Source: Microbacterium aurugineum (GTDB taxonomy: Bacteria; Actinomycetota; Actinomycetes; Actinomycetales; Microbacteriaceae). From it: 64,000 bases of DNA. A program made the translations under genes and the position numbers. The stretch spans positions 1,674,001 through 1,738,000 of the forward strand of contig NZ_CP078078.1 of the NCBI RefSeq assembly GCF_023101205.1. The letters are read 5' to 3'. A model generated the notes under the pieces. The model was given only the letters and a program-made list of their open reading frames with translations, was not told the DNA's origin and made no database searches. Shown piece by piece: positions 1 through 9,479 of the stretch; the stretch's first letter is position 1; each line of letters opens with the position of its first letter.

Positions 1-1
1 G

Positions 2-84
2 TGCCGGCGGTGGGACTCGAACCCACACGCCCTTTCGGACAAAGCATTTTGAGTGCTCCGCGTCTGCCATTCCGCCACGCCGGC
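2..84 (-). tRNA. tRNA-Leu (anticodon CAA)
   Basis: Read on the minus strand this folds as a class II tRNA. A 7-bp acceptor stem begins GCCGGCG, the D-arm has the leucine-type GGCAGACGC, the anticodon loop is CTCAAAA giving anticodon CAA, a long variable arm follows, and the T-loop is TTCGAGT. It decodes UUG. The discriminator base is A and the next base is C at the window edge, so whether CCA is encoded cannot be seen. About 100 bp without a gene separate it from the next gene. Confidence 0.95.
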
Positions 85-184
85 TCGTGTGTCGCGTCTA
101 CGACTTTAGCGCAGCACGAGAGCCGGATTCTCCGCGCCGACCGCCTGGGGCCTGCGAACAGGGGCTCTCCACTAGGATGGTTGT

Positions 185-805
185 GTGACAGAGCAAGAAG
201 AGCAGGCTGAGCAGCCCACGTCATCCGCACCCCGACGCGTCGTCGTCGCTGAAGACGAGTCGCTGATCCGTCTCGACATCGTCGAGATCCTTCGCGACAA
301 CGGCTTCGATGTCGTGGGCGAGGCGGGGGATGGAGAGACCGCGGTCGCTCTGGCGACCGAGCTCCGACCGGACCTCGTCATCATGGACGTCAAGATGCCA
401 CAGCTCGACGGCATCAGCGCTGCGGAGAAGCTGCACAAGGGCAACATCGCGCCGGTCGTCCTGCTCACGGCGTTCAGCCAGAAGGAGCTCGTCGAGCGAG
501 CGAGCGAGGCCGGTGCTCTCGCGTACGTCGTGAAGCCGTTCACTCCGAACGACCTTCTGCCCGCGATCGAGATCGCGCTGGCTCGCCACGAGCAGATCAT
601 CACCCTCGAGGCCGAGGTCGCCGACATGGTCGAGCGCTTCGAGACCCGCAAGCTCGTCGACCGGGCCAAGGGTCTGCTCAACGAGAAGATGGGCCTGAGC
701 GAACCTGAGGCGTTCCGCTGGATCCAGAAGGCGTCGATGGACCGCCGTCTGACGATGCAGGACGTCGCCAAGGCGATCATCGAGCAGCTCGCCCCCAAGA
801 AGTAG
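185..805 (+). CDS. pdtaR: ANTAR-domain response regulator (PdtaR/AmiR-NasT type)
   Basis: A 206-residue response regulator. The receiver domain (about residues 18-130) has the acidic pair E23/D24, phosphoacceptor D68 in an IMDVKMP motif, T95 and the conserved K117 of the VKPF motif. The C-terminal ANTAR domain (about 139-200, with KLVDRAKGLL) binds RNA dual hairpins, so output is probably transcription antitermination, not DNA binding. In mycobacteria PdtaR is phosphorylated by the soluble kinase PdtaS, which is not in this window. It starts with GTG at 185; the first 16 residues are acidic and Ser/Pro rich. The GNAT gene begins 2 bp after its stop, so the two are probably cotranscribed. Confidence 0.92.
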   Translation: MTEQEEQAEQPTSSAPRRVVVAEDESLIRLDIVEILRDNGFDVVGEAGDGETAVALATELRPDLVIMDVKMPQLDGISAAEKLHKGNIAPVVLLTAFSQKELVERASEAGALAYVVKPFTPNDLLPAIEIALARHEQIITLEAEVADMVERFETRKLVDRAKGLLNEKMGLSEPEAFRWIQKASMDRRLTMQDVAKAIIEQLAPKK

Positions 806-807
806 CG

Positions 808-1383
808 GTGAGCGCCGGCACGATCCGGCTCGATACCGAGCACATCCTGCGGCCGGTGAGGCGGGGGGATGGGGTTGCGCTCGCCCGCGCGTATGTCGCG
901 AATCGCGAACATCTCGCGCCGTGGGAGCCGACGCGCTCGGAGGCGTTCTTCACCGTCGCCGCGCAGGAGCAGCACGCCCAGCTCTGCGTGGAAGACGCGG
1001 ACGCCGGGCGGAGTCTCCGCTTCGTCATCGAATCCGATGACGGGGAGATCCGCGGTCGGATGAACATCAACAACATCGTCCGGGGGGCGTTCTGGAGCGC
1101 TGACCTCGGCTACTGGGTCGATGCCACGCGGCTGCGCCGCGGCCTCGCGAGCCGCGCGGTCGCTCAGCTCATCGAGTATTCACGGACGCAGCTCCGCCTT
1201 CACCGGCTCCAGGCCGCCACCCTGCTGCACAACCTCGGTTCCCAACGCGTGCTGGTCGGCAACGGCTTCGAGCGTATCGGCATGGCGCCGAAGTACCTCC
1301 GCATCGCGGGGGAGTGGCAGGACCATCTGCTGTTCCAGCGACTGCTCGAGGAACCGCTCAGTTCGCGGCGGGAAGGTCCTTGA
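808..1383 (+). CDS. GNAT family N-acetyltransferase (RimJ/RimL-like)
   Basis: A 191-residue single-domain GNAT protein. The N-terminal half matches the RimJ/RimL layout (LRPVRRGDG, then LAPWEP). The acetyl-CoA-binding segment is the region GYWVDATRLRRGLASRAV with the R-x2-G-x-A core, followed by a LHRLQA strand and the N-x2-S-xRV helix that typically closes the fold. The substrate is likely a protein N-terminus or a small amine but cannot be read from sequence. It starts with GTG 2 bp after pdtaR, which suggests cotranscription. Its last 26 bp overlap the convergent thioesterase gene. Confidence 0.85.
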   Translation: MSAGTIRLDTEHILRPVRRGDGVALARAYVANREHLAPWEPTRSEAFFTVAAQEQHAQLCVEDADAGRSLRFVIESDDGEIRGRMNINNIVRGAFWSADLGYWVDATRLRRGLASRAVAQLIEYSRTQLRLHRLQAATLLHNLGSQRVLVGNGFERIGMAPKYLRIAGEWQDHLLFQRLLEEPLSSRREGP

Positions 1384-1786
1384 TCATGTTGGTGATGCGG
1401 ATCGTGGAGCAGCGGCGTCCCTGATCGTCGGTCACCACGATCTCGTGCACGGTGATGCTCCGTCCCAGGTGCACCGGTGTGCACACACCGGTGACGACGC
1501 CTGACGTGGCCGATCGGGTGTGCGTCGCGTTGATGTCGACGCCGACGGCGAGACGGCCGGTACCGGCGTGCAGGTTCGCCGCCATCGAACCGAGCGATTC
1601 GCCGAGCACCACGTACGCGCCTCCGTGCATGAGGCCGACCGGCTGGGTGTTGCCTTCGACAGGCATCGTCGCGACACAACGGTCGATGCCGAACTCGACG
1701 AACTCCATGCCCATCTTCTCGGCCAGGGCGCCCATTCCGCGGGCCGTGGCCCAGTCGAGTCCCTCGCTCGTCGCGACGTCGCTCAT
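1358..1786 (-). CDS. Hotdog-fold thioesterase (PaaI / DUF4442-like)
   Basis: A 142-residue hotdog-fold protein. The pattern QPVGLMHGGAYVVLGESLGS is the PaaI/YbdB-type motif, in which HGG lies at the start of the long hotdog helix and E/S residues on that helix participate in acyl-CoA hydrolysis. Later strands GVDINATHTRSA and ARVTP-like GVVTGVCTPVHLGRSITV match the rest of the fold. It probably hydrolyses small acyl-CoAs such as phenylacetyl-type or 1,4-dihydroxy-2-naphthoyl-CoA; which one is unknown. It is divergent from polA with only 45 bp between starts, so the promoters must overlap or be very compact, and its 3' end overlaps the GNAT gene by 26 bp. Confidence 0.85.
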   Translation of the reverse strand: MSDVATSEGLDWATARGMGALAEKMGMEFVEFGIDRCVATMPVEGNTQPVGLMHGGAYVVLGESLGSMAANLHAGTGRLAVGVDINATHTRSATSGVVTGVCTPVHLGRSITVHEIVVTDDQGRRCSTIRITNMIKDLPAAN

Positions 1787-1831
1787 GCATCCTCCTCAGC
1801 GGGTGTCTGTCGTCCTCGTTAGGCTGACAGG

Positions 1832-4465
1832 GTGACGGACTCCGCAAAGCCTACCCTCATGGTCGTCGACGGCCACTCGCTCGCCTACCGCGCTTTCTTC
1901 GCGCTCCCGGTCGACAATTTCACGACCAAGGACAATCAGCACACCAACGGCATCTACGGCTTCCTCTCGATGCTGGTGAACCTCATCAAAGCCGAGCAGC
2001 CGACGCACTTGGCGATCGCCTTCGACACCTCGCGTCACTCGTTCCGCACGGAGGAGTACTCCGAGTACAAGGCCACGCGTTCCGAGTCGCCGCAGGAGTT
2101 CAAGGGTCAGATCCCGCTTCTGCAGGACTGCCTCGCCGCCATGTCGATCCCTGTCCTGACGAAGGAGGGGATCGAGGCCGACGACATCCTCGCGACGCTC
2201 GCTTCACAGGGCGCCGAGCAGGGCTTCGACGTGCTCGTCGTCTCCGGAGACCGTGACACCATCCAGCTCGTGAACGACGACGTCACCCTGCTCTACCCGT
2301 CGGTGCAGGGCGTCTCGCAGCTGAAGCGCTATGACCCGACGACGGTGCAGGAGCGCTACGGTGTGCGTCCCGAGCAGTACCCCGACATCGCGGCCCTGGT
2401 CGGCGAGACCAGCGACAACCTGCCCGGTGTTCCGAAGGTCGGGGAGAAGACGGCGGTCAAGTGGCTCACGCAGTTCGGATCGCTCGATGAGCTGATCGCC
2501 CGTGCCGACGAGATCAAGGGAGTGGTCGGCGGCAACCTCCGCGACCACATCGACGATGTCCGACGCAACCGCAAGCTCAACCGTCTCCTCACCGATGTCG
2601 AGCTCCCGGTCGGGCCCTCCGACCTGGCCGTGGCACCGATCGATGCGCAGGCCGTGCGCGACATCTTCGCCCGGCTCGAGTTCCGCACCCTGCTACCGCG
2701 GGTGTTCGAGGCCGTCGGAGCCGGTGAGGTCGCCGATGACCCGGCGTCGGTCGTCGTGGTGCCCGCACCGGTCGAGACGTCACCGGCGGAGCTGGCGGCC
2801 TGGGCTGTCGCGCAGCACGGCGATGTCTCCCTGCGGATCATGACGCAGGGAGGTTCCCCCACACGGATCGGCGCCGCGACTCTCACCGACCTCCGCGAGT
2901 CGGATTGGACGGAGAGCGCCGCAGAGGCTCTGCGCGAATGGATCGAGTCCGACGCGCCGAAGGTGCTGCACGATGCGAAGCCGCAGGTGAAGGCCCTGAT
3001 CCGTCAGGGAATCCGCCTCCGCGGTCTCGCCTACGACACGAGCCTGGCCGGCTGGCTCCTGCGGCCGAGCTTCCCCGACAAGACCCTGTCCGACCTGGTC
3101 GAGCGCTACCTCGGCGAGAAGCTGCCCGAGGCCGACCCGTCCCAGCTGGTGCCCGAGACCGAGGGAGCCACACCGTCGCAGGAGGCATGGTTCGCGTTGC
3201 GCGTCGCCGATGCGCTGCGTGAAGACATCCCCGAGTCGGTCGCCGCTGTCCTGGTCGACATCGAACTGCCGACCCTGCTCACACTCGCCGACATGGAGGT
3301 CGCGGGCGTCGCGGTCTCGCACGAGGTGCTCTCCACGTTCTCCGGCGAGCTCGCCGCTCGCGCCGAGGGACTCGCGCAGGAGGCGTTCTCGGTCGTCGGT
3401 CGTGAATTCAATCTCGGTTCGCCCAAGCAGCTGCAGGAGGTCTTGTTCGAAGACCTGCAGTTGCCGAAGACCCGCAAGACCAAGACCGGCTACTCCACCG
3501 ACGCCGCGGTACTCGCCGACCTGCAGGAGAGCAACCCGCACCCGTTCCTCAGCCTGTTGCTGCAGCACCGTGAGGCCACCAAGCTCCGGCAGATCATCGA
3601 GTCCCTCGACACGGCGATCGGCGACGACCACCGCGTGCACACGACGTATGTGCAGACGGGGAGCCAGACCGGGCGACTGTCCAGTACCGATCCCAATCTG
3701 CAGAACATCCCGGTGCGTACGGAGGAATCGCGCCGCATCCGGAGCGCGTTCGAAGTCGGCGAGGGGTACGACGCTCTCTTGACGGCCGACTATTCGCAGA
3801 TCGAGATGCGCATCATGGCCCATCTGTCCGGCGACGAGGGGCTGATCGAGGCCTTCAACAGTGGCGAGGACCTGCACCGGTTCGTCGGCGCCCGCGTGTT
3901 CGGGGTCGAGCCCAGCGAGGTGTCTCCGGCGATGCGCACGAAGGTGAAGGCGATGTCCTACGGCCTCGTCTACGGACTCTCGGCGTTCGGGCTCTCGAAG
4001 CAGCTGCGCATCGAGCAGTCCGAGGCCAAGCAGCTGATGGTGGAGTACTTCGCGCGATTCGGCGCGGTGCGCGACTATCTGCGCGCCTCGGTCATGAAGG
4101 CGAAAGAGGTCGGCTACACCGAGACGATCTTCGGGCGCCGTCGGCCGTTCCCCGACCTCGCGAGCCCGAACCGGGTGTTGCGCGAGAACGCCGAGCGCGC
4201 TGCCCTCAACGCGCCGATCCAGGGGAGCGCCGCCGACATCATGAAGATCGCGCTGCTCCACATCCACGACGATCTCCGCTCCCAGCAGCTGTCCTCGCGC
4301 GTGCTGCTCCAGATCCATGACGAACTCGTCGTCGAGGTCGCCCCGGGGGAGTGGGACGCGACGGAGCAGATCGTTCGCGCTCGAATGGGGGATGCCGCAC
4401 AGTTGTCGGTGCCGCTCGATGTTCAGGTCGGGCGCGGCCGTGACTGGAACGAAGCCGCGCACTGA
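1832..4465 (+). CDS. polA: DNA polymerase I
   Basis: An 877-residue family A polymerase for gap filling and primer removal. The 5'-nuclease domain is residues 1-300 (VVDGHSLAYRAFFAL, EADDILATLA, VSGDRDTIQLV). The middle domain (about 305-480) keeps the length of a 3'-5' exonuclease but lacks its DxE acidic motif, as usual in actinobacterial PolA, so proofreading is not expected. The polymerase domain carries motif A (DYSQIEMRIMAHLSGD), motif B (RTKVKAMSYGLVYGLS) and motif C (LQIHDELVVEV). It starts with GTG at 1832; length is normal for the family. A DUF885 gene follows 38 bp downstream on the same strand. Confidence 0.98.
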   Translation: MTDSAKPTLMVVDGHSLAYRAFFALPVDNFTTKDNQHTNGIYGFLSMLVNLIKAEQPTHLAIAFDTSRHSFRTEEYSEYKATRSESPQEFKGQIPLLQDCLAAMSIPVLTKEGIEADDILATLASQGAEQGFDVLVVSGDRDTIQLVNDDVTLLYPSVQGVSQLKRYDPTTVQERYGVRPEQYPDIAALVGETSDNLPGVPKVGEKTAVKWLTQFGSLDELIARADEIKGVVGGNLRDHIDDVRRNRKLNRLLTDVELPVGPSDLAVAPIDAQAVRDIFARLEFRTLLPRVFEAVGAGEVADDPASVVVVPAPVETSPAELAAWAVAQHGDVSLRIMTQGGSPTRIGAATLTDLRESDWTESAAEALREWIESDAPKVLHDAKPQVKALIRQGIRLRGLAYDTSLAGWLLRPSFPDKTLSDLVERYLGEKLPEADPSQLVPETEGATPSQEAWFALRVADALREDIPESVAAVLVDIELPTLLTLADMEVAGVAVSHEVLSTFSGELAARAEGLAQEAFSVVGREFNLGSPKQLQEVLFEDLQLPKTRKTKTGYSTDAAVLADLQESNPHPFLSLLLQHREATKLRQIIESLDTAIGDDHRVHTTYVQTGSQTGRLSSTDPNLQNIPVRTEESRRIRSAFEVGEGYDALLTADYSQIEMRIMAHLSGDEGLIEAFNSGEDLHRFVGARVFGVEPSEVSPAMRTKVKAMSYGLVYGLSAFGLSKQLRIEQSEAKQLMVEYFARFGAVRDYLRASVMKAKEVGYTETIFGRRRPFPDLASPNRVLRENAERAALNAPIQGSAADIMKIALLHIHDDLRSQQLSSRVLLQIHDELVVEVAPGEWDATEQIVRARMGDAAQLSVPLDVQVGRGRDWNEAAH

Positions 4466-4503
4466 CCTCCGCCACGGGAGGGGCCGGGGCTAGGCTGGCA
4501 GTT

Positions 4504-6180
4504 ATGACTTCAGCTCCCCGCACCCCTTCCGCCATCGACGCCGTCGCCGATGAATGGGTCGACACGATCGCGGTTCTGGCACCCACTCTCGGCACCTACA
4601 TCGGGCGCGACGAGGTGAACGACCGCTTCGGCGACCTGAGCCCCGCCGGTCATGAGGAGATCGCTGCGGCGACGCGTGCGACGTTGGACAAGCTCTCCGC
4701 GCTCGAGCCCGTGGACGCGATCGACGAGGTGACGAAGACCGACCTCGGTGCCGAGCTCCGGCTCGACCTCGAGCTGCACGACGCGAAGTGGCACCTGCGC
4801 GATCTCAACGTGATCGCTTCTGCTGCACAGGATGTGCGCGCGGCGTTCGACCTGATGCCCACGGCGACGGTGCAGGACTGGGACGTGATCGCGACCCGCC
4901 TCGCCGCGGTGCCCGATGCCCTTCGCGGCTACGTCGAGACCCTCAGGACGGGTATCGCGGAGGGCATCGTGCCGGCGCGCAGGCAGGTGACCGAGGTGGC
5001 GACGCAGATCGATCGCTACACCGCCGATGACGGCTTCTTCGCTGCGTTCGTCGCGAACGCGGACCCCGAGGAGGGGCAGCTGCCCGCGTCTCTCGCCCGC
5101 ACTCTCGCCGACAATTCGGCCTCGGCCCGTGTCGCCTACGACGAGCTGCGCCGTTTCCTCGCGGAGGAGCTCGCTCCTGCCGCAGGCGACGACGACGCAG
5201 TGGGGCGTGACCTCTATGCGCTCAACTCGCGTCGCTTCCTCGGGGCGACCATCGATCTCGACGAGACCTACGAGTGGGGGCGCGTGGAGCTCGCGCGTAT
5301 GGTCGAGGAGCAGACCGCGATCGCGAACGAGATCCTCCCCGGTGCGTCCGTCGAGGAAGCGGTCGCCCACCTGGAAGCCGACCCCGCGCGCAAGCTCGTC
5401 GGCACCGACGCTCTCCAGAAGTGGATGCAGGAGACGAGCGACCGCGCGGTCGCTGAACTCGGCGTCTCGCATTTCGACATCCCCGAAGCCATTCGCACGC
5501 TCGAGTGCATGATCGCCCCCACGCAGGAGGGCGGCATCTACTACACCGGCCCGACCGACGACTTCTCACGCCCCGGTCGCATGTGGTGGTCCGTCCCCGA
5601 GGGCGTCACGGAGTTCGACACGTGGCGGGAGCTCACCACGGTCTTCCATGAGGGCGTCCCGGGTCACCATCTGCAGATCGCTCAGGCGGTGTACAACCGG
5701 GCCGAGCTCAATTCCTGGCGTCGGCTGCTCGCGGGAACCTCGGGTCATGCCGAGGGCTGGGCTCTGTACGCGGAGCGTCTGATGGAGCAGCTCGGCTACC
5801 TGGACGACCCCGCCGACCGGCTCGGCATGCTCGACGGACAGCGGATGCGGGCCGCCCGCGTCGTCCTCGACATCGGTGTGCACCTGGGCAAGCCGCGTCT
5901 CGACGGCACCGGAGTGTGGGACGCGGAGTACGCACTCGACTTCATGCGCCAGAACGTGAACATGTCGGATCAGTTCGTGCAGTTCGAGGTGAACCGCTAC
6001 CTCGGCTGGCCGGGCCAGGCGCCGTCGTACAAGGTTGGTCAGCGCATCTGGGAGCAGGTGCGCGACGGAGTCCGTGCCGCCGAGGGAGATGCCTTCTCGT
6101 TCAAAGACTTCCACAAGAAGGCGCTCGACCTGGGCGGCGTCGGCCTCGACACGCTGCGCAGCGCTCTGCTCCCACGCTGA
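4504..6180 (+). CDS. DUF885 family protein, predicted zinc metallopeptidase-like
   Basis: A 558-residue soluble protein of the DUF885 family, whose members are long alpha-helical proteins with a gluzincin-like motif. The motif HEGVPGHH lies at residues 382-389, with a second conserved segment GTSGHAEGWALYAERL about 35 residues later that should supply the third zinc ligand (Glu). There is no signal peptide or membrane segment, so it acts in the cytoplasm. The family is widespread in Actinobacteria and usually annotated only as DUF885; peptidase activity is inferred from the motif. It starts with ATG at 4504, 38 bp after polA. Confidence 0.88.
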   Translation: MTSAPRTPSAIDAVADEWVDTIAVLAPTLGTYIGRDEVNDRFGDLSPAGHEEIAAATRATLDKLSALEPVDAIDEVTKTDLGAELRLDLELHDAKWHLRDLNVIASAAQDVRAAFDLMPTATVQDWDVIATRLAAVPDALRGYVETLRTGIAEGIVPARRQVTEVATQIDRYTADDGFFAAFVANADPEEGQLPASLARTLADNSASARVAYDELRRFLAEELAPAAGDDDAVGRDLYALNSRRFLGATIDLDETYEWGRVELARMVEEQTAIANEILPGASVEEAVAHLEADPARKLVGTDALQKWMQETSDRAVAELGVSHFDIPEAIRTLECMIAPTQEGGIYYTGPTDDFSRPGRMWWSVPEGVTEFDTWRELTTVFHEGVPGHHLQIAQAVYNRAELNSWRRLLAGTSGHAEGWALYAERLMEQLGYLDDPADRLGMLDGQRMRAARVVLDIGVHLGKPRLDGTGVWDAEYALDFMRQNVNMSDQFVQFEVNRYLGWPGQAPSYKVGQRIWEQVRDGVRAAEGDAFSFKDFHKKALDLGGVGLDTLRSALLPR

Positions 6181-6209
6181 CGGGAATGGGATCCGGTCCA
6201 CGAGTGTTC

Positions 6210-6221
6210 ATTCACCTGAAT
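6210..6221. promoter_or_regulatory. Short palindrome upstream of the LLM oxidoreductase gene
   Basis: The sequence ATTCA-CC-TGAAT is an inverted repeat with a 2-bp spacer, AT-rich within a GC-rich context and 13 bp upstream of the GTG start. Its position next to the ribosome binding site would suit an operator for a dimeric regulator, but it is short enough to arise by chance. Confidence 0.25.
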
Positions 6222-6234
6222 AGAGAGGGATGAC

Positions 6235-7269
6235 GTGGGCATCGAATTCGGACTGGACACCTTCGGCGACATCACGAGGGACGCGGGCGGGAAGCTCCTG
6301 ACCGGGGCGCAGACGATCCGCAACGTCGTGGAGCAGGCTGAGCTCGCAGACACGGTCGGGGTGGACTTCTTCGGGGTGGGGGAGCACCACCGCGAAGAGT
6401 TCGCGGTGTCCGCGCCGGAGATGGTGCTCGCCGCGATCGCTGCGCGCACCGAACACATCCGTCTCGGCACGGCGGTGACCGTGCTGTCGTCGGATGATCC
6501 GGTCCGCGTGTTCGAGCGCTTCTCGACGTTGGACGCACTCTCGAACGGCCGAGCCGAGGTCGTCCTCGGCCGCGGCTCCTTCATCGAGTCCTTTCCGCTC
6601 TTCGGCTACGACCTGCGGGACTACGACGCGCTGTTCGAGCAGAAGCTCGAGCTGTTCGTCGAACTCCTCAAGGAGGAGCCCGTGACATGGTCGGGCACCA
6701 TGCGCGCCTCGCTGGAGAATGCGAACGTGTTCCCCAAGACCGAGAAGGGTCTTCGTACCTGGGTGGGGGTGGGTGGCAGCCCGGAGTCCGTCGTACGGGT
6801 CGCGCGCCATGGCCTGGGGCTGATGCTCGCGATCATCGGCGGGCCGGCGGCGCGGTTCAAGCCCTTCGTCGATCTGTACCACCGCTCTGTCGCGTCTTTC
6901 GGAACCACCTCGCATCCTGTCTCGGTGCATTCGCCCGGCCACATCGCCGAGACGGATGCGGAAGCCTGGGACGCCGCCTACTCCGGGTTCGAAGCGATGA
7001 ACAACACCATCGGCCGGGAGCGCGGATGGCCGGCGTACAGTCGCGCGCGCTTCCAGAACGACGTCGGGCCGGAAGGCGCGATCTACGCGGGTTCACCGGA
7101 CCGCGTCGCCGCGAAGATCGCAGACACGATCACGACCCTCGGGCTCGGGCGGTTCGACCTGAAGTACGCCACCGGCACCCTGTCGCACGAGTCGATGATG
7201 CGCAGCATCGAGCTGTACGGGACCGAAGTGATCCCGCGCGTGAAGCGGATCCTCGACGCGCAGGACTGA
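6235..7269 (+). CDS. LLM class flavin-dependent oxidoreductase
   Basis: A 344-residue luciferase-like monooxygenase. The N-terminus MGIEFGLDTFGD, the FFGVGEHHREEFAVSAPE segment that contacts flavin, and the block AARTEHIRLGTAVTVLSSDDPVRVFE are typical of the group that prefers FMN or F420 and carries a long-chain luciferase TIM-barrel fold. It is full length. GTG at 6235 is chosen as the start because AGAGAGGGA lies just upstream. A 12-bp interrupted palindrome sits at 6210-6221. The substrate is unknown, and the neighbouring MFS gene (38 bp downstream) may share the transcript. Confidence 0.88.
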   Translation: MGIEFGLDTFGDITRDAGGKLLTGAQTIRNVVEQAELADTVGVDFFGVGEHHREEFAVSAPEMVLAAIAARTEHIRLGTAVTVLSSDDPVRVFERFSTLDALSNGRAEVVLGRGSFIESFPLFGYDLRDYDALFEQKLELFVELLKEEPVTWSGTMRASLENANVFPKTEKGLRTWVGVGGSPESVVRVARHGLGLMLAIIGGPAARFKPFVDLYHRSVASFGTTSHPVSVHSPGHIAETDAEAWDAAYSGFEAMNNTIGRERGWPAYSRARFQNDVGPEGAIYAGSPDRVAAKIADTITTLGLGRFDLKYATGTLSHESMMRSIELYGTEVIPRVKRILDAQD

Positions 7270-7307
7270 CGACATCCCGCGCAGGACGTCGGGCGCTCGG
7301 CTCTACG

Positions 7308-8669
7308 ATGAAGAATATGGCCAACTCTGCCCTGCCGGGCCGCTCATCGCTGGCTGAGCGCCTGGACGTCCTGCCGTTCACACGTCGACACCTCCGCCTG
7401 CTGACAGGGTCCGGGGTCGGTTGGGCGCTGGACGCGATGGATGTCGGCCTGATCTCGTTCATCCTCGCGGCGCTCACGCAGCAGTGGGGGCTGACGAAAG
7501 GCGAGGCCGGCTGGATCGCCTCGGTCGGATTCATCGGCATGGCCGTCGGGGCCACACTCGGTGGGCTCCTCGCCGATCGTTTCGGCCGGCGGCAGGTCTT
7601 CGCCCTCACGCTGCTCGTGTACGGCATCGCGACCGGTGCCAGCGCCCTGGTCGGAGGACTGGTGGCGCTCCTGGTCCTGCGGTTCCTGGTGGGACTCGGC
7701 CTCGGCGCAGAGCTCCCGGTGGCGTCGACCTATGTGAGCGAGTTCGCACCCGCGCGGATCCGCGGCCGCCTGATCGTGGTGCTGGAGGCTTTCTGGGCGC
7801 TCGGATGGACCGCCGCCGCGGTGATCGGCTTCCTGGTCATCCCGGCTTCGGACGACGGCTGGCGCTGGGCGTTCGCGCTGGGCGCGATCCCCGCGGCGTA
7901 CGCACTCTTCGTACGTTGGCGCATGCCGGAGTCACCTCGCTGGCTCGCCTCACGAGGACGCATCGCGGAGGCAGACCGCATCGTGTCGGCGTTCGAGACC
8001 GATGCCGGTGTGGAAGTCGCACCCGCGATCCGGAAGGAACCCGCCTCCCGTGCGATCGCGGTCACGGCGAGGGCGCGGCTGGCGACACTCTGGAACCCGG
8101 AGTTCCGGCTGCGCACTCTGTGCCTGTGGGTGGTGTGGCTGGGGGTGAACTTCGCCTACTACGGAGCGTTCATCTGGATCCCGAGCATCCTCGTCGATGC
8201 CGGGTTCGATCTGGTGCGTTCAATCGGTTTCACGTTGATCATCACGTTGGCGCAGCTTCCGGGCTATGCGGTCGCCGCGTGGTTGATCGAGGTGTGGGGG
8301 CGCCGTGTGACGCTGTCGGTGTTCCTTCTCGGCTCGGCGGTCTCCGCCGTGGTCTTCGGCACCGCGACGACAGAGGGTGCGATCATCGCGGCGGGCATGG
8401 CGCTGTCGTTCTTCAACCTCGGTGCGTGGGGTGCGCTCTACGCCGTGACGCCGGAGATCTATCCGACGTCGCTGCGGGGGACAGGAGCGGGCTGGGCTGC
8501 CGGAGTGGGCCGTATCGCGTCGATCGTGGCTCCTCTGTCCGTTCCCGTGCTGCTGGTCGCCGGGGGAGCGCCGCTGCTGTTCGCGGTCTTCGGGGCATGC
8601 TTCCTCGGAGCTGCCGCCGCCGCCTGGGGGCTCGTCGATCGGCGCGGGCGAGCGCTCGACGATCGCTGA
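7308..8669 (+). CDS. MFS transporter (sugar/aromatic acid porter type)
   Basis: A 453-residue, 12-helix major facilitator. The loop 2-3 signature GGLLADRFGRRQVF, a PESPRWLASRGR segment after helix 6, and PEIYPTSLRGTGAGWA near helices 10-11 match the sugar porter / aromatic acid:H+ symporter branch. Uptake of an organic acid or sugar-like substrate is likely, but the substrate is not defined. The frame is open far upstream. The real start is ATG at 7308 or ATG at 7317, because the protein before residue MKNMANSALPG has no transporter character and overlaps the LLM gene in another frame. Confidence 0.9.
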   Translation: MKNMANSALPGRSSLAERLDVLPFTRRHLRLLTGSGVGWALDAMDVGLISFILAALTQQWGLTKGEAGWIASVGFIGMAVGATLGGLLADRFGRRQVFALTLLVYGIATGASALVGGLVALLVLRFLVGLGLGAELPVASTYVSEFAPARIRGRLIVVLEAFWALGWTAAAVIGFLVIPASDDGWRWAFALGAIPAAYALFVRWRMPESPRWLASRGRIAEADRIVSAFETDAGVEVAPAIRKEPASRAIAVTARARLATLWNPEFRLRTLCLWVVWLGVNFAYYGAFIWIPSILVDAGFDLVRSIGFTLIITLAQLPGYAVAAWLIEVWGRRVTLSVFLLGSAVSAVVFGTATTEGAIIAAGMALSFFNLGAWGALYAVTPEIYPTSLRGTGAGWAAGVGRIASIVAPLSVPVLLVAGGAPLLFAVFGACFLGAAAAAWGLVDRRGRALDDR

Positions 8670-8704
8670 TCCCCGTTGTCGCCGACCCGCAATAGGCTGG
8701 GGCG

Positions 8705-9460
8705 ATGGCAGATGTGCGGTTCGTGGCGATCGGCGACTCCTTCACGGAGGGGGTCGGTGACGTCCTTCCGGATGGGCGGGAACGCGGTTGGGCGGACCTC
8801 GCAGCTCAAGGATGGGCCGATGCAGCCGGATACCCGATCCAGTATGCGAACCTCGCGATCCGGGGCAAGCTGGCCTGGCCGATCGTCGAGCAGCAGTTGG
8901 AACCGGCGCTCGCGCTGCGCCCGACCCACCTCTCCTTCAACGGCGGTGGCAACGACATGCTGCGACCGCGTACCGACGTCGAGCACATCGCCGACGCTTT
9001 CAGCCGGGTGCTGCGTCGCTGCGACGAGGAGGGCGTGACCATGATCCTGCTTTCCGGTGCGAACCCGAGCGGGCAGCTGCCGATGGGTTCCCTCGTCCAG
9101 CGCAGGGGAGACCTGCTCTCCGAGGCGGTGCTCCGACGCATCGAAGGACGCCCCGACGTCATCCGGGCGCTCAACTGGCCCGATCGCGAACTCTCTCGCG
9201 GCGCGTACTGGGCCGACGATCGTCTGCACATGAACGCGGCTGGCCATCACCGTGTCGCTGCCAGGGTGCTCCACGCGCTCGGGTTCGAGCCTCCGGAGAC
9301 CTGGTGGGCGCCGAGCGATCGCATGGGCGGAGGACCATCGGGCCTCGCGTACTACCGCGAGTTCGTCGGGCCCTGGGTGCGCCGACGAGTGACGCGTACC
9401 TCGTCGGGCGACGGCCGTGCGGCGAAATACCCGGCCTGGGTCGAACGGGTCCCGTCGTGA
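8705..9460 (+). CDS. SGNH/GDSL hydrolase (paralogue of the one at 38973)
   Basis: A 251-residue SGNH esterase/lipase-type protein. Block I is AIGDSFTEGVGD with the catalytic Ser, block II Gly is in the ANLAIRGK segment, block III is FNGGGNDML with Asn, and block V is WADDRLHMNAAGHH with the Asp/His pair. No signal peptide is seen, so it is cytoplasmic. It is clearly a paralogue of the gene at 38973-39800, sharing the same order of motifs and the phrase RGK...EP.LALRP. A 19-bp gap to the FGE-like gene suggests an operon. Confidence 0.9.
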   Translation: MADVRFVAIGDSFTEGVGDVLPDGRERGWADLAAQGWADAAGYPIQYANLAIRGKLAWPIVEQQLEPALALRPTHLSFNGGGNDMLRPRTDVEHIADAFSRVLRRCDEEGVTMILLSGANPSGQLPMGSLVQRRGDLLSEAVLRRIEGRPDVIRALNWPDRELSRGAYWADDRLHMNAAGHHRVAARVLHALGFEPPETWWAPSDRMGGGPSGLAYYREFVGPWVRRRVTRTSSGDGRAAKYPAWVERVPS

Positions 9461-9479
9461 TGCCGCGGAGTGACGCGAA

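Noticed and set aside
2780..4462. 560-codon open frame antisense to polA
   Set aside because: A shadow frame caused by high GC and codon bias; composition is Arg/Leu/Glu rich with no domain, and polA covers it fully.
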